This document shows positions 63,544 through 64,000 of a stretch of 64,000 nucleotides of DNA, piece by piece. The translations under genes and the position numbers were made by a program. The first letter of the stretch is position 1; each line of letters begins with the position of its first letter. Under the pieces are notes generated by a model. It searched no databases. It had not been told where the DNA came from and saw only the letters and a program-made list of their open reading frames with translations. Source of the stretch: Candidatus Auribacterota bacterium (GTDB lineage Bacteria > Auribacterota > Tritonobacteria > UBA1439); the NCBI GenBank assembly GCA_026392015.1, contig JAPLCW010000028.1, positions 1 through 64,000 of the forward strand. The letters are read 5' to 3'.

Positions 63544-63782
63544 TGTATGTTTCTCCAGGAGAGCGGTTATTTGTGCCGCGTAATAGTAACACTCCGGGTG
63601 CCTGTCGCGCACTCGTTTTCCAAATATGCGGTTGCCCTGACACGCGCAGCTGTCTTTAGAGTCTTATGTCATAACTTCTCCGCAGATTGCGAAGAAGTTA
63701 TATGATGACATATGCCTAGCCTGATCTATTCACCAACTAAAAACTAACATACCCGCCCAATAGCACAACAGACTACACGCTT

Positions 63783-64000
63783 TTAACCACTGAAGGCGCT
63801 GAGGTCACTGAACGGTTCGAACAACTATCTCATTGATATCATTATCGTTATTCAGGACGCAGATGAACGCAGAACACGCAGATACAAAGACAGTGTGAGG
63901 TAAAAACTTCAAGGGTTCACGCTGCTTCTTTTGTTAATCTGCGTTCATCTGCGCAAATCTGCGTCCAAATACTCAGTGTATTCAGTGCCCTCAGTGGTTA
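63783..64000. repeat. Nested repeat: 9-bp-period outer arms around element E7
   Basis: The outer left arm (63783-63813) reads ACCACTGAA-GGCGCTGAG then GTCACTGAA. The outer right arm (about 63972-64000) is its inverse (CAGTGTATTCAGTGCCCTCA and onward to GTGGTTA). The right arm may extend past the window. Inside lies another complete element with a different unit sequence. Confidence 0.7.
63852..63968. repeat. Empty GxxExxY-type element E7
   Basis: The left arm TCAGGACGCAGATGAACGCA and onward and the right arm ATCTGCGTTCATCTGCGCAA and onward, with the interior ending CACGCTGCTTCTTTTGTTAA. It is nearly identical in plan to E2, 19 kb away. It sits within the outer CACTGA-type arms. No gene was seen in 63544-64000. 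Confidence 0.75.

Overview
The window looks like a chromosome segment of an uncultivated diderm (Gram-negative-type) bacterium with intermediate GC and the standard code. Evidence for two membranes is indirect: a tripartite CusBA-type metal efflux pair, phosphatidylserine synthase/decarboxylase, a heptose-like sugar module, lipoproteins and Pro-Thr-rich secreted giants. The mix (many B12-dependent radical SAM enzymes, GT-C membrane glycosyltransferases, Thr-Pro linkers) recalls candidate phyla around Omnitrophota/Auribacterota, but this is inference and no rRNA or tRNA gene was seen.

Layout. 0.4-9.4 kb (+): copper/silver efflux cusB-cusA, an ArsB/NhaD-like permease, and a P2-type Ca2+ ATPase with its own promoter. 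9.4-10.7 kb: a response regulator beside the remnant of its kinase, among repeats. 10.7-15.4 kb (-): a sulfur block: an Rrf2 regulator with three Cys and a clear promoter/operator, DUF2292, a DUF3034-like outer-membrane candidate, a Cys-containing leader ORF, metY, cysK and an HPr-like protein. 15.4-20.4 kb (-): a PhoU-like protein, a zinc-ribbon membrane protein, a STAS protein, a ComEA-like protein, leuS. 20.4-23.3 kb (-): AMMECR1 and Memo genes, both predicted lipoproteins, separated by a GxxExxY gene framed by inverted repeats. 23.7-34.2 kb (-): two very large secreted proteins, a metzincin-like HExxH protein (1182 aa) and a multidomain subtilase (2295 aa). 35-41 kb (-): acetyltransferase, sugar-nucleotide epimerase, accA, a second four-helix-bundle (S23) gene, L,D-transpeptidase, pssA-psd. 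41.5-46 kb (+): epimerase, nucleotidyltransferase, SIS isomerase and GmhB-like phosphatase (heptose-type module), a second GxxExxY gene, a transaldolase. 46-64 kb: a surface-glycan or glycolipid region with four large GT-C-like membrane proteins, a GT2, DUF2304, a SPASM radical SAM enzyme, three B12-binding radical SAM enzymes and their methyltransferases.

The most unusual layer is the repeats. (1) Five copies of a roughly 130-315 bp element have GTAA-starting inverted termini and 8-bp target duplications, the hallmarks of IS66-type non-autonomous elements. (2) Many inverted-repeat cassettes have arms built from tandem units of fixed short period. Arms of 9-bp period frame the two GxxExxY nuclease-fold genes and many empty copies. 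Arms of 8-bp period frame the two S23 four-helix-bundle genes. The arms lie on or next to the start codon, and in two host genes they supply the stop codon. This architecture, with a single tiny gene per cassette, is the best candidate here for an undescribed mobile or selfish system.
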